A stretch of DNA of 64,000 nucleotides from CATOSP01 sp034422355 (GCA_034422355.1 DAOUJS010000008.1:1-64000); one strand, 5' to 3'; positions 35,659-44,711 are shown, counted from the first letter of the stretch. Program-made: numbers and translations. The notes: generated from the sequence alone by a model not told the origin.

Positions 35659-35919
35659 CTATACCTGCCAGGCGGAACGGTAGTCCAAATCCGTGGCCCC
35701 GGTGCATAACGGCAACTCCTGGGCCTCTCCAGTCCGCCGCTGGTTGCGGCACCCGAAATTGGCGGTGCAACGGTCGTTGGCGTCGGCATAGGGGCAGCGC
35801 CAGGTCGAGACCTCGTTGGCTGTGTCATTGATGGACCGGAAAATAGCCTCCAGCCGGGCCATGCTCCGGCGGTAACGCTCTACATCCATCTTCCGGTCCA
35901 CTTGGAACGTCTCCCCCAT
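35659..35919 (-). CDS. Small cysteine-containing protein, unknown
   Basis: 86 residues. After an N-terminal helix (VERYRRSMARLEAIFRSI) come four cysteines in WRCPYADANDRCTANFGC and LPLC, a possible metal site. No family recognised. The start is uncertain (ATG 35889 is also possible). Confidence 0.55.
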   Translation of the reverse strand: MGETFQVDRKMDVERYRRSMARLEAIFRSINDTANEVSTWRCPYADANDRCTANFGCRNQRRTGEAQELPLCTGATDLDYRSAWQV

Positions 35920-36002
35920 GCCTGCTTGCCGTCCGGGGAGCAGCGGATAGGATCCATCCCCCGATGAGCCGGCACAACTCGCAGCTTCAGTTGAACTCCC
36001 GG

Positions 36003-36761
36003 TCAGGGCGCGGGCGCAGGGTCCATCTCCTTGGCCTCTTCCAGCAGGCGCGACGCCAGCTCAACGCAGGCCATCGCATCCTTGCCGTATCCGTCCGAAC
36101 CCATATCGTCTGCGAACTCCTGGCTCAGAGGAGCGCCGCCCACCATTATCTTCACCTGGTCCCGCATCCCCACTTCCTCAAACGCCTCTATGGTCTTGCC
36201 CATATTGGGCATTGTCGTGGTCAGCAGGGCCGACATGCCCAGCAGTTGGGCGTCGTACTCCATCACCGCGTCGATGAACTCCTCCGGCTTCGTGTCCACC
36301 CCCAGGTCATGCACGGTGAACCCCGCGCCGCGCAGCATCATAATGCAGAGGTTCTTGCCAATGTCGTGCAGGTCGCCCTTCACCGTCCCCATGATCACCG
36401 TCCCCAGCGGCTCGACCCCCGACGCCGACAGGATGGGTTCGATGTGGGCCATCCCGGACTTCATCGCCCGGGCCGCCACCAGCACTTCGGGTACGAAGAT
36501 GATGTTGTCCCGGAACTTGATTCCCACGAGGGCCATCCCCGCGGTCAGGCCGTCGTCCAGGATGGTGTTGGCATCGAACCCGCCTTCCAGGGCCTCGACC
36601 GTCATCCGGTCAACCTCGTTATGGTCGCCAACGATCAGGTGGTAAGAAATCCGTTGCATCAAGGGGTCGGCGTTCTCGAACAGCCCCCGGATATGCCCCC
36701 TCTCCGACGGATTGGCGATCAGGGTCAGTTCGGATTCCAGACCTTCATTAACTTCAGACAT
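36003..36761 (-). CDS. Corrinoid (B12-binding) methyltransferase protein
   Basis: 252 residues. An N-terminal helical cap (about 40-120) is followed by a cobalamin-binding Rossmann domain with TVKGDLHDIGKN (DxHxxG lower ligand) and GMSALLTTTMPNM, then VGGAPLSQEFA. It matches MtbC/MttC/MtaC-type proteins that carry a methyl group between substrate- and acceptor-specific methyltransferases. The UroD-like gene next to it is the expected partner. Confidence 0.9.
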   Translation of the reverse strand: MSEVNEGLESELTLIANPSERGHIRGLFENADPLMQRISYHLIVGDHNEVDRMTVEALEGGFDANTILDDGLTAGMALVGIKFRDNIIFVPEVLVAARAMKSGMAHIEPILSASGVEPLGTVIMGTVKGDLHDIGKNLCIMMLRGAGFTVHDLGVDTKPEEFIDAVMEYDAQLLGMSALLTTTMPNMGKTIEAFEEVGMRDQVKIMVGGAPLSQEFADDMGSDGYGKDAMACVELASRLLEEAKEMDPAPAP

Positions 36762-36907
36762 TCACCAAGTCTCTACTAAAGTGATTCCTGCTCTGATAGG
36801 GCTGCCACAGGTGGCGCATGGCTGGAATTCTAACAGGCACCCCACAGCCGCCTCAACAATGGCGACGACCGCCCGACCGTCCCCAGCTTGAAAACGACGC
36901 CCTCGGA

Positions 36908-37951
36908 TTACTCCCCTCCCTGCCTCTCGGCACACCACGCCTTCACCGCCCGGGGAATCTCCATCAGGTTCTCCAGCTTGGTGGCCAGGGGTACAGCGCA
37001 CTCCGGGGCCACCATCTGCACTCCGGCGTCCAGGCAGCGGAACACCTCCTCTCGCACCTCCTCGGGGCCGCGGGCGTACAGCGTCTGCGGGTTGTTGATG
37101 TTGCCTACCAGTCCGATTCTGCCCGAAACCGTATCCATCGACGCCTGCGGGTCGTTCTTGGAGTCGAAATGGAATGACGCCATCCCCGTCTGGGCGATGT
37201 AGTCCATCCGGTCCAGCGTATTGCCGCAGATGTGCAGGATCAGGGGCACACCCAGCCGCTCCGCCATTTCCTGGTGAATGTCCAGCAGGAATCGCCGGTA
37301 ATAGTCTCCGCTGACCAGGTCTCCTGTAGCATGGTCCGGGAAGGTCAGGGCGTCCGCGCCCGCGGCAATCTGGGCCTCCCCGAACAGCACGGAAATCTCC
37401 TTGAGCTTGTGGAGGCACCGCATCACCATATCGGGGTCATCCACCGTCATTATAAGGAAGCGCTCCACGCCGAATACGTGGTACGCCAGCGTCCACGGCC
37501 CCATCGTCTTGCCGATGACCGCCACCCGGTCCCCAAACTCCGCCTTGAGCATCTCGATGGACTTGATGATGGTCTGATTGTCGGGATGCTCAAGGAATCC
37601 AGGCGGGATATGGACATCCTCCGGTCCGCTCCAGATGGGGTTCTGCATCCGCACCGTGGGCCAGTTGTCCTTGTCCTCCCACTGCATCTCGCAGCCCAGG
37701 GCCGAAGACTCCTGGATGATGGTGAAGTAGGGCATCACCGAGTCGAAACCAAGCTCGGTATGCCCAGTGGCCGCCAGCCGCGCCGCCAGCTCCGGGTCGC
37801 GGCAGGCCTGGGGAAAAGGCGCATCCACCAGGTCCATCAGCTCCACCGTGGCCACGTTGGTAGGGTTGGCCACCGGAGGACGGTCCACCGGCTTCATGGC
37901 CAAAGCATTCATAACCCGCTCCCGGGGAGTCATAGTTTCAGTGAAGGTCAT
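36908..37951 (-). CDS. Uroporphyrinogen-decarboxylase-fold (MtaA/MtbA-like) methyltransferase
   Basis: 347 residues from ATG 37951, with AAGGAGG ahead. MTPRERVMNALAMKPVDRPPVAN is the typical start of the UroD/MtaA group. ALTFPDHATGDLVS, LILHICGNTLDRMDYIAQTG and SFHFDSKNDPQASMD follow, with zinc-ligand candidates His/Cys in LHICGN. Gene order suggests methyl transfer with the corrinoid protein rather than heme synthesis. Confidence 0.85.
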   Translation of the reverse strand: MTFTETMTPRERVMNALAMKPVDRPPVANPTNVATVELMDLVDAPFPQACRDPELAARLAATGHTELGFDSVMPYFTIIQESSALGCEMQWEDKDNWPTVRMQNPIWSGPEDVHIPPGFLEHPDNQTIIKSIEMLKAEFGDRVAVIGKTMGPWTLAYHVFGVERFLIMTVDDPDMVMRCLHKLKEISVLFGEAQIAAGADALTFPDHATGDLVSGDYYRRFLLDIHQEMAERLGVPLILHICGNTLDRMDYIAQTGMASFHFDSKNDPQASMDTVSGRIGLVGNINNPQTLYARGPEEVREEVFRCLDAGVQMVAPECAVPLATKLENLMEIPRAVKAWCAERQGGE

Positions 37952-37967
37952 GTCAGCGCCTCCTTCA

Positions 37968-38297
37968 TCACAAGTCAGGCGGGTAGATATGCTCAACCTG
38001 GCCGCTGCCTATTGTCTCTAGCGCTTCCAGGATTCCAGGAATCATGGGTAGATGGTCTGCCAGCTTGTTTGTCCTGCCGTGCAGCACTATCACAGCTACG
38101 TCTGCGCCGGCTATCGTCTGCTCCTCCGGAAGCTTCTGGTCTGCCGTGATGAGGGCGTCAAACTGGCCGCGGGCCATTGCCAATATCTGGTCATCCAGCA
38201 TCCCGACCCACCGATGGAACTTGACCGTTTCAACCTGGTGCCGACTGGGAAACGAATACCGTAATCTTTCATCCAGGTTCTCATCCAGCAGCCGCAT
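37968..38297 (-). CDS. DUF5615 PIN-like protein (probable toxin)
   Basis: 109 residues. RLLDENLDERL, LDDQILAMARGQFDALITADQKL and VIVLHGRT match the Mut7-C/DUF5615 PIN-like fold with acidic residues D5 and E6 and the TAD motif. It overlaps the DUF433 gene by 17 bases. DUF433-DUF5615 pairs are considered toxin-antitoxin-like. Confidence 0.8.
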   Translation of the reverse strand: MRLLDENLDERLRYSFPSRHQVETVKFHRWVGMLDDQILAMARGQFDALITADQKLPEEQTIAGADVAVIVLHGRTNKLADHLPMIPGILEALETIGSGQVEHIYPPDL

Positions 38298-38721
38298 AGG
38301 CTTCCTGCTCCAATATCTGCTGGGCCATTCTAAGAGCTGCTTCTGACTGACATGGGTCTATGGATGGGAAATCATAGTGAAAGTCCTTCACATTCCGGGC
38401 TTGTATCAAGTAGTCAAATAGACTGTCCAATTGCTCCTTTGTCCCGACGTCAACGGGCAAGCCGCCCATGATGCGAGGATCGCAATGATAGAGGCCATCC
38501 GGAGCCTGAGAAGCCTTCTCGTGAATAGCCTTCTTGGCCCTTTCCAGGACAGCCAGCGCCTGCTTGGGATGGACAGAAGGAAACCCGTAGTGAAAGTCCT
38601 TCACGTCCTCCCCATAAGCAAGGTAGTCAAACAGATTTTTCACTGGCACACGAGTCCCTTTGAACACCGGTGTGCCGCTGACGATTCTCTTATTGCTGTG
38701 GATAACGCTTTCTGTTTCCAT
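38281..38721 (-). CDS. Tandem DUF433 protein (probable antitoxin)
   Basis: 146 residues from ATG 38721 behind GGGGAGAG. Two DUF433-type modules are visible: VSGTPVFKGTRVPVKNLFDYL with DVKDFHYGFPSVHP, and MGGLPVDVGTKEQLDSLFDYL with NVKDFHYDFPSIDP. A single module is usual, so this is an internal duplication. Confidence 0.8.
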   Translation of the reverse strand: METESVIHSNKRIVSGTPVFKGTRVPVKNLFDYLAYGEDVKDFHYGFPSVHPKQALAVLERAKKAIHEKASQAPDGLYHCDPRIMGGLPVDVGTKEQLDSLFDYLIQARNVKDFHYDFPSIDPCQSEAALRMAQQILEQEAYAAAG

Positions 38722-38735
38722 GACTCTCCCCGCTG

Positions 38736-39704
38736 CTACCCCACCAGTTCTTTCAGGAGGGGCGTAAACACTTTCCGAAACTGGAGGAACATCTCGACTA
38801 TCCAGTTGCAGTATTCGTCTCTTGATTCCGGTGCGTCGGTATAGACATTGCCGGGCCGGTGAATTGCTATTCGGGTTCTTGTTGGTTCCCATATGATCTG
38901 TTCACTGTGGTTAAGTTCTGCAAACTCCGATTCAATATCTTCCCGGTGTGCTTCCAGTTGCTGGAACAACCATTGGTTCCAATCCTTGCCTTCTGTTCCT
39001 CTTTTATCCATGTGCATAGCAATACCAAGACCATTGACTTGCCAATATGCAGTGTATCGGACGTAGGGGACAGCATATCCCAATGGACGATAAGGTACAG
39101 TAGGGTTCCGTGTTACTCCCAGAGCTATGCTGTGCTTGCGCAACTTATCATCAATCTCCCTGCGCAATAGGCGGTTAGTCTCACCCTGCTCAGATGTTTG
39201 CGGTCCACCTCCTAAGCCACCGACCTGTGACTTGCGCCAATCGTTAGGCGCCGCCACCACGCTGAAATGTGGAGCGGGATTGGAATTGTCTATCTTCCAC
39301 AGTTCGACGACTACTCCGAAGAACTGGACATATTCGTCAGTGTGTTGATTGAGCCAGTCCAGCACTTGCCGGTGTTCGTCCTCAATCCCGCCGGAAACCC
39401 AGATGACCAGTTTGGCGTCCTTGCCGGCAGCATAGATTAGCAGGCGGCTCAGATGGTCGTTGTCGGTAAAGTTCAATTGATTCTCGATAATCACCGGGCG
39501 GCCATCGCTACGGTCGGTAGCCAATATATCCAGTGAACGGCTACCTACCGGAGATTCTATCTGTTGTGACTCCAGATCAAGCCCAAGCGCATCTCCCAAT
39601 TCCTCGATATTCTGAGCCAACCACGGTGTAAAATCCCTGGCTTCGTGCTCCCATCCGTCCCGCAGGTCGACACGCTCTATTCTCGCCAAGTTAGGTGTGG
39701 GCAT
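38736..39704 (-). CDS. DUF4268 protein with N-terminal endonuclease-like domain
   Basis: 322 residues. The N-terminal part has SRSLDILATDRSDGRPVIIENQ, a PD-(D/E)XK-like core, followed by DHLSRLLIYAAG. The C-terminal part (about 170-310) is DUF4268 (YWQVNGLGIAMHMD, LFQQLEAHREDIESEF). It resembles orphan proteins found near restriction and defence genes and lies next to the DUF433/DUF5615 pair. Confidence 0.75.
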   Translation of the reverse strand: MPTPNLARIERVDLRDGWEHEARDFTPWLAQNIEELGDALGLDLESQQIESPVGSRSLDILATDRSDGRPVIIENQLNFTDNDHLSRLLIYAAGKDAKLVIWVSGGIEDEHRQVLDWLNQHTDEYVQFFGVVVELWKIDNSNPAPHFSVVAAPNDWRKSQVGGLGGGPQTSEQGETNRLLRREIDDKLRKHSIALGVTRNPTVPYRPLGYAVPYVRYTAYWQVNGLGIAMHMDKRGTEGKDWNQWLFQQLEAHREDIESEFAELNHSEQIIWEPTRTRIAIHRPGNVYTDAPESRDEYCNWIVEMFLQFRKVFTPLLKELVG

Positions 39705-39747
39705 AAGATTACCTTCACTCTCCGCGGGCGCGTGCTAGGCCACCGGT

Positions 39748-39966
39748 TCATGCCGTTTGAAACGATACGCTCACCAATTCCGGGCCGCTTTCCCCGTGCT
39801 CTATCCGGTCCGCCAAAATCCGGAGGGCAAGGGCCTGCACGTTAGCAATGGCCTCTTCAGTGTTTAGGCCGTAAACAATTGCTCCCGGAATCTCCACCAC
39901 CTCAGCGATCCACCGCCCGTCTTCTTCCCGGTCGGTTTCTATGGTGAGTGTCAAAGCCGTTTTCAT
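39748..39966 (-). CDS. Orphan HicB-like antitoxin
   Basis: 72 residues from ATG 39966, preceded by GGAGGTGAG. TLTIETDREEDGRWIAEVVEIPGAIVYGLNTEEAIANVQALALRILAD is HicB-like. No hicA is adjacent, so it may be a remnant or act alone. Confidence 0.75.
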   Translation of the reverse strand: MKTALTLTIETDREEDGRWIAEVVEIPGAIVYGLNTEEAIANVQALALRILADRIEHGESGPELVSVSFQTA

Positions 39967-39984
39967 CTCTCTCACCTCCAATGC

Positions 39985-40653
39985 TTACGTCGGCGTAAAT
40001 CCCAGCGTCCCGGTGGTCATCTGCCCCCGCAGCGCCTCGGCCTCCAACATGCTCTCAACGCTGCTCACGTTCCGGGAGTAGGGGAGGAGCAGCCGTACCA
40101 GCCCATCGTGGCGCTGGCCGCAGGGGAACACAACCGCGGTATCGCCTGCGCGTTCCATCTCCCCGTAGCGCAGGAACCCCGCCACGATCATCCGCAGCCG
40201 CGCCGGAACATTCGGCGCGTCCCCTTCGGCCGACACATTGTAGACGTACCTGTCACCCACTTCCTCACCCGTCACAACAATGGTCAGCCTGGTGCGGGTG
40301 TCCCTTATGGACATTTCGCCCTCGGGCGGCGAGTAGTCCGGACTTTTCCCCACGGCCTGGGCCACCAGGAACTTGATCAGCCGCTGGTGAACGTACCCGC
40401 ATGGGAACACCACCTGGTTGTCCGTGCCGTCTACGGCAGCCAGCCCGCCCAGGGACACCAACTGGTCCCTCACCGCTCTCAGCCGGTCCCGGACTCCCGG
40501 CTTGCGGCTGAAGCTCCACACCGTGAACACTCCGTCCTTTGCATACAGCCCGACGCTGATGCCCCCGAAATGGGCGTCCATAGGCACCAACTCCACGCAT
40601 GTACCGTACCGTTCCAGCACTTCCGAAACTCGCATGGCCGGGCTTGCAGCCAT
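39985..40653 (-). CDS. Unknown protein with duplicated VVFPCG..H module
   Basis: 222 residues. Two halves each end in a matching segment: VVFPCGYVHQRLIKFLVAQ (about 82-100) and VVFPCGQRHDGLVRLLLPY (about 175-193). No known family recognised. The conserved Cys and His could form a metal or catalytic site. It lies between the methyltransferase genes, on the same strand. Confidence 0.6.
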   Translation of the reverse strand: MAASPAMRVSEVLERYGTCVELVPMDAHFGGISVGLYAKDGVFTVWSFSRKPGVRDRLRAVRDQLVSLGGLAAVDGTDNQVVFPCGYVHQRLIKFLVAQAVGKSPDYSPPEGEMSIRDTRTRLTIVVTGEEVGDRYVYNVSAEGDAPNVPARLRMIVAGFLRYGEMERAGDTAVVFPCGQRHDGLVRLLLPYSRNVSSVESMLEAEALRGQMTTGTLGFTPT

Positions 40654-40707
40654 ATCAATGTCACTCCATACGGCGACGGGGATTAGTAATTGGTGGTCTG
40701 CGGCTGG

Positions 40708-41610
40708 TCACTGGCCACTGCGCTTGACCGCCGCCGCCAGTGCCCGAACGTGGTCCGGGCCGGCGCCGCAACACCCGCCAAGTATGTTGATCCCCATATC
40801 CGCCAGGGCTTTGAACCGCTCCGCCATGTACTCCGGAGACTCCGGGTACACAATCACGCCGCCCTGGTAGGCCGGTAGACCCGCGTTGGAGTGGACCAGC
40901 AGCGGCCCGTCCGTCGCCTGCCGCATCTCCCGCGCTAGCTCCACCATGACGTCGGTCCCGTTGCCGCAGTTCGCCCCCGTAACGTCGGCCCCTGCCGCGG
41001 CCAGTTCCCTGACCGCCCGCTCCGGCGTCACCCCCATCATGGTGAAGAATCCACGCGGTCCCCGGTCGAACACCATCGTGGCCATAACCGCCAGCTTCGT
41101 GTGGCCCTTCGCCGCCTCGACCGCCAGCGCCGCTTCCTCAACCGCCGACATGGTTTCGATGACCACCGCGTCCGCGCCGCCCTCCTCCAGCGCCGTCACC
41201 TGCTCCACGAAGGCGTCCAGCATCTCCTCCCGGCTCACCGGCCCCAGCGGTTCCAGGAACTCTCCCGTGGGACCCACGGACCCGACGACGAATTGTTCCG
41301 GCCCGGCCTGGCTGCGGGCGTGCTGCGCCGCCAGCCGGTTGAGTTCCTCCACCTTGTCCTCATGGCCGTACTTCCTCAGCATGAACCTGTTCGCGCCGAA
41401 GGAGTTGGTCAGCACCATGTCGGAACCGGCGGCGAAGTAGTCTGCCGCCATGCCCCTGACCACGTCGGGATAGTCGGAGTTGAACTCCTCGGGACAGGCC
41501 CCCGGTTCCAGGCCGCGGCCCTGGAGATAAGTACCCGTCGCCCCGTCGGAAATCAGCAATTCCCCGGCAGCGATTCTGTCCAGCAGTGAAGGCATCTTCC
41601 CCGTGCTCAT
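40708..41610 (-). CDS. Homocysteine S-methyltransferase family protein
   Basis: 300 residues. DGATGTYLQGRGLEPG, TNSFGANRFML, VGSVGPTGE and VVIETMSAVEEA are seen. The zinc-binding cysteines lie in GANCGNG and the C-terminal GGCCG. It moves methyl groups to homocysteine or a related thiol. With the corrinoid and UroD-like proteins it suggests a demethylation/methyl-transfer route. Confidence 0.9.
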   Translation of the reverse strand: MSTGKMPSLLDRIAAGELLISDGATGTYLQGRGLEPGACPEEFNSDYPDVVRGMAADYFAAGSDMVLTNSFGANRFMLRKYGHEDKVEELNRLAAQHARSQAGPEQFVVGSVGPTGEFLEPLGPVSREEMLDAFVEQVTALEEGGADAVVIETMSAVEEAALAVEAAKGHTKLAVMATMVFDRGPRGFFTMMGVTPERAVRELAAAGADVTGANCGNGTDVMVELAREMRQATDGPLLVHSNAGLPAYQGGVIVYPESPEYMAERFKALADMGINILGGCCGAGPDHVRALAAAVKRSGQ

Positions 41611-41948
41611 GCTTCACACCAATGGTCCACCGCGCCCGGCTTTGGGTCGCGCCGGCCCGACTCGATCAGGCCGTGTATCCTGGCAACGAAGTCCCGGGGA
41701 AACCCCTCGTTGTACCGCGCCGCGATCAGGTCCGCGGCATCCTCAGCCCCGCCATCAACCTCCACGAAAGCTCCCCACTCCCAGGCTTCAAGGTAAGAAT
41801 CAGTCCCTTGGCTGCCATCGAACATGGCTATGGCGTCCACACCCTGCTGAAACCGGTCGTCAAGCCGCCGGGACACCGTTCCCGCATCGCCCTGTACCTG
41901 TACCTGTACCGGGACTTCCTTCCAGTACAACACCCTTGCTCTGGCCAA
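41607..41948 (-). CDS. Virulence-factor-like domain protein (PF13769 type)
   Basis: 113 residues. LYWKEVPVQVQVQ, RRLDDRFQQGVDAIAMFDGSQGTDSYLEAWEW match the so-called virulence factor family, which occurs beside homocysteine methyltransferase and methylenetetrahydrofolate-reductase-like genes. It overlaps the methyltransferase gene by four bases, so it is coupled. The name does not imply virulence. Confidence 0.7.
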   Translation of the reverse strand: MARARVLYWKEVPVQVQVQGDAGTVSRRLDDRFQQGVDAIAMFDGSQGTDSYLEAWEWGAFVEVDGGAEDAADLIAARYNEGFPRDFVARIHGLIESGRRDPKPGAVDHWCEA

Positions 41949-42115
41949 CTTCAGCCCAACTCAACCAGGATTCCAATGGCGGGAAACCGCAACCGGGACC
42001 CACCGGACACCGTAAGCAAAGTACGGTCAAGATACCCCAAATAACCAGACGTGAAAAGTGCGCTTGTCCTGTCTGGGCTGCCCGCCGCGTCGCCAACGGA
42101 CGGCCAAAACCTCGC

Positions 42116-42144
42116 TTGACTCCCCGAATCCCCTAAAATATACT
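42116..42144 (+). promoter_or_regulatory. Promoter for the collagen-like lipoprotein gene
   Basis: TTGACT (42116-42121) and TATACT (42139-42144) are separated by 17 bases, 50 bases ahead of the ATG. Confidence 0.65.
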
Positions 42145-42194
42145 TCCCTTCGGCCATTTCCTGGCCAATATCCCCATAAGATCGAGGTAACTTC

Positions 42195-42809
42195 ATGCCA
42201 ATGGACCGGTTTCTCAAACCCCTCGCAATCCTTCTGGCAATAGGAATGCTCTCGGTGATTCTCACTGGGTGCGCCGGCCCCCAGGGGCCGCAGGGCGCTC
42301 AGGGAATACCCGGACTGCCCGGAAAGCCGGGGCTGTCGGGCGATCCCGGACTGCCCGGAAAACCCGGACTGCCCGGCCTCCAGGGCGTGCCGGGCAACCC
42401 CGGCCCCCAGGGGGAACAGGGTCCCCAAGGCCTACAGGGAGAGATGGGACCCCAGGGTCCACAGGGCGATACAGGAGCTGCCGGATCGTCCCATCCCACG
42501 TCGATCACCCTGATACCCTCTCAAGCTGAGGAAGGCCGCCCCACCATCAAGGTTCTGGGAGCGGGCTGGCAGCCCGACGAAGCCGTGACCGTTGAGGTCT
42601 ACGGCCCCGACGGATACAGCGTCTTCATCGGCGGCGCAGTCGCCGACGAGTCCCGCGCCTTTGAGGTTGACATACGGCCCCGGAGCAACGTGCGGGAAGG
42701 CGGCCCCTTCAAGCCCGGACTCTACAGCGTCGTAGTCTTGGGCAGCAAGGAGGGCGGCGCGAGCGCCCCGCTGATGATAACCGCCGCGGAACCCGAAGCC
42801 TCCCAGTAG
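42195..42809 (+). CDS. Lipoprotein with collagen-like Gly-X-Y repeat
   Basis: 204 residues. The signal helix ends in the lipobox VILTGC. Residues about 30-98 are a Gly-X-Y collagen-like stretch (GPQGPQGAQGIPGLPGKPG and so on, over 20 triplets). The C-terminal part (about 100-200) looks like a beta-sandwich domain (TIKVLGAGWQPDEAVTVEVYGPDG). It is probably a trimeric cell-surface stalk. Confidence 0.88.
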   Translation: MPMDRFLKPLAILLAIGMLSVILTGCAGPQGPQGAQGIPGLPGKPGLSGDPGLPGKPGLPGLQGVPGNPGPQGEQGPQGLQGEMGPQGPQGDTGAAGSSHPTSITLIPSQAEEGRPTIKVLGAGWQPDEAVTVEVYGPDGYSVFIGGAVADESRAFEVDIRPRSNVREGGPFKPGLYSVVVLGSKEGGASAPLMITAAEPEASQ

Positions 42810-42889
42810 GAACATACCCTCACATCAGGGTATCGCGCTGACGCCACAGCAAGCGACAGCACAGCGGTCCCCACCGGGCAGGAAAAACG

Positions 42890-42917
42890 ACCGGCGCAGT
42901 ATCGACACTGCGCCGGT
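42890..42917 (+). terminator. Rho-independent terminator
   Basis: ACCGGCGCAGT and ACTGCGCCGGT pair perfectly (11 bp) around ATCGAC, followed by TTTTCCG. It lies 80 bases after the collagen-like gene. Confidence 0.85.
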
Positions 42918-42984
42918 TTTCCGTTTCCAGGGCCGCCTAGGGGAAACCCTCGGCAATGGAGAAACCACTATCCCAAAAGGAGAA

Positions 42985-43027
42985 TTGACAGAATGTAATG
43001 TATATGCTAGATTACACGTAATCTAGC
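42985..43027 (+). promoter_or_regulatory. Consensus promoter overlapped by a 22-bp perfect palindromic operator
   Basis: TTGACA (42985-42990) and TAGATT (43008-43013) are 17 bases apart. A perfect inverted repeat with arms GCTAGATTAC and GTAATCTAGC (43006-43027, two-base centre) covers the -10 box and the start site. The gene directly downstream encodes a ribbon-helix-helix domain, so autorepression is the simplest reading. Confidence 0.8.
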
Positions 43028-43056
43028 AGTTAATATACAAACATGGAGGTAATATA

Positions 43057-43437
43057 ATGTCAGAGAAAGAGACAGGGGCAAGAGAACGGGTTATCCGGGG
43101 AGTGGAAGAAGTTGGCAGAGGCGTCCGCGAAGTCGGCAGTGGTGTGCGGGATGCCACTGTGGCCGGCGTTGAAACCGCGAAGGAAGCCGTCAAGAGCAGA
43201 CTGCCCAACGACCGGCAGACCCGGGACAATGTAGTGATGGTGCGGGTTGACAAAGACACTCTGGACCGCCTGGACGACCTGGTGGAAGCCGGTGTGGCTG
43301 GTAGCCGGTCTGAAGCGGCCAATTACCTCGTAGTTGAGGGTGTCAAGTCCCGCCAATCCTTTTTCGACGCCATTGCCGAGAAGGTGGAGGAAATCAGGAA
43401 GGCCAGGGAAGAACTGCGAAGGCTGCGGGATGAATAG
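43057..43437 (+). CDS. Ribbon-helix-helix protein with amphipathic N terminus
   Basis: 126 residues. The first 45 residues form an amphipathic Val/Gly/Glu helix (VIRGVEEVGRGVREVGSGV). Residues about 65-110 look like an RHH DNA-binding fold (VVMVRVDKDTLDRLDDLVEAG ... SRSEAANYLVVEGV), ending in a charged coiled coil. GGAGGTAA precedes the ATG. The next gene begins 60 bases downstream. Confidence 0.75.
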   Translation: MSEKETGARERVIRGVEEVGRGVREVGSGVRDATVAGVETAKEAVKSRLPNDRQTRDNVVMVRVDKDTLDRLDDLVEAGVAGSRSEAANYLVVEGVKSRQSFFDAIAEKVEEIRKAREELRRLRDE

Positions 43438-43497
43438 ACCTTCATCAATTGGACCCATCCATACCAACGAATCCGGCAACCCGGCAAAGGTGAACTT

Positions 43498-44685
43498 ATG
43501 TGGTACGTAACTACCGGCCAGCCAATAGCCTGCGACGGTTGCGGTGATCCAATCCCGCCTGGGGACCCCTGCATATCGGACTTACCGCGGCAACTGCCCA
43601 GGAACATCGCTCGGAGAGATTACCGCCACTTTCATTTGCAGTCCCCGAAGTGCAGTCCGGCATACGCCACACCTTCCTGGTCCTGTTATCAGGAGTTCTC
43701 CACCCAACTGGTCTCCGAGCGGGCGAAACATGAAATGGTCTGCCTGGGCTGCGGCCATGCGATTCTTGAAGGCGAAGAATATCTCCAGGAGTTCCTCCAT
43801 ATCCGGGACGATGGCAAGAACGCCGACGATCTGGAGAATGAATCTGGGCCGGCCGCGCTTCTCGCCACCCTGACCAGGGGCCGGCCGGTAAAGCCTGCGT
43901 CTTTCTCTGATCTCAGCCGTCAAACCGCGGCGAAGTTTAGACGCGCCGGCTTGGGCAATGGTCGCGGAATCCGTACCGAGGCCGAAGCTGGAACGTTTTT
44001 CAGGACCAGCATACCGGGACTGGTGCGCAATCTGGGGGAAGACGCGGTAAAGCAGTTCACCAAAGGCAAAGAGGCAAGCCATATTCGTTCGGTAGCCAAC
44101 GCACCCGGTCAAGCCCGAAACTCGGCGAACATAGCATGGGAATCTGCCAGGGCTAACGGCAAACGCGGCTCGCGGAATATGACCCGCATGGAAGTGGTCG
44201 TCGTCAGGGCAACAAACGCGGCTGACACCGTCAAAATAGCCGGGAGGGCCGCCGGGAAGAGCGCTGGCAAGGGCGCCGCATTCGCCGTCCTGTTCGAGCT
44301 TCCGGTAAGCCTCGCCGAAAATGGCATCTCCGTTCTTAGGGACAAGAAATCCAAAAAGGAAGCAGCAAAGGATACCGGGAAAGACCTGGCGGCAGCAGGA
44401 GCGGCTGGGGGTGTAATAGCGGCGGGAACAACTGTGGCCGTAGCCCTGGGCGCGGGCCCGGCCCTTGCAACCGCCGCTCCTGTACTGGTTCCGGTCGGCA
44501 TTGGCGTCTTCGCATGGTCAGCAAGTTCCAGAATCTGGCGGGCCTGGAAGGACGGGTTGAATCGTCTGGAGCTTAATTTCCACGCCGGCTGCCCGGCTTG
44601 CGAACCCAGTTGCAATTGCTACGAAGACTTCGCAGATTGGGTCAGTTCCTACTGCGCAGAAGGAAGCCTAACGGAGACGAGGTAG
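43498..44685 (+). CDS. Zinc-ribbon protein with glycine/alanine-rich membrane segment, unknown
   Basis: 395 residues. The N terminus has two cysteine pairs, CDGCGDPI and CLGCGHAI, as in zinc ribbons. Residues about 245-345 are rich in Ala and Gly, with membrane-like helices (AAAGAAGGVIAAGTTVAVALGAG-type and VLVPVGIGVFAW). The C terminus is cysteine-rich (CPACEPSCNCYEDF ... YCAEG). No family recognised. Being co-oriented with the RHH gene and sharing its regulated promoter suggests a two-gene cassette. Confidence 0.65.
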   Translation: MWYVTTGQPIACDGCGDPIPPGDPCISDLPRQLPRNIARRDYRHFHLQSPKCSPAYATPSWSCYQEFSTQLVSERAKHEMVCLGCGHAILEGEEYLQEFLHIRDDGKNADDLENESGPAALLATLTRGRPVKPASFSDLSRQTAAKFRRAGLGNGRGIRTEAEAGTFFRTSIPGLVRNLGEDAVKQFTKGKEASHIRSVANAPGQARNSANIAWESARANGKRGSRNMTRMEVVVVRATNAADTVKIAGRAAGKSAGKGAAFAVLFELPVSLAENGISVLRDKKSKKEAAKDTGKDLAAAGAAGGVIAAGTTVAVALGAGPALATAAPVLVPVGIGVFAWSASSRIWRAWKDGLNRLELNFHAGCPACEPSCNCYEDFADWVSSYCAEGSLTETR

Positions 44686-44711
44686 CCCGCTTCAACTCGG
44701 GCGGCACAACA

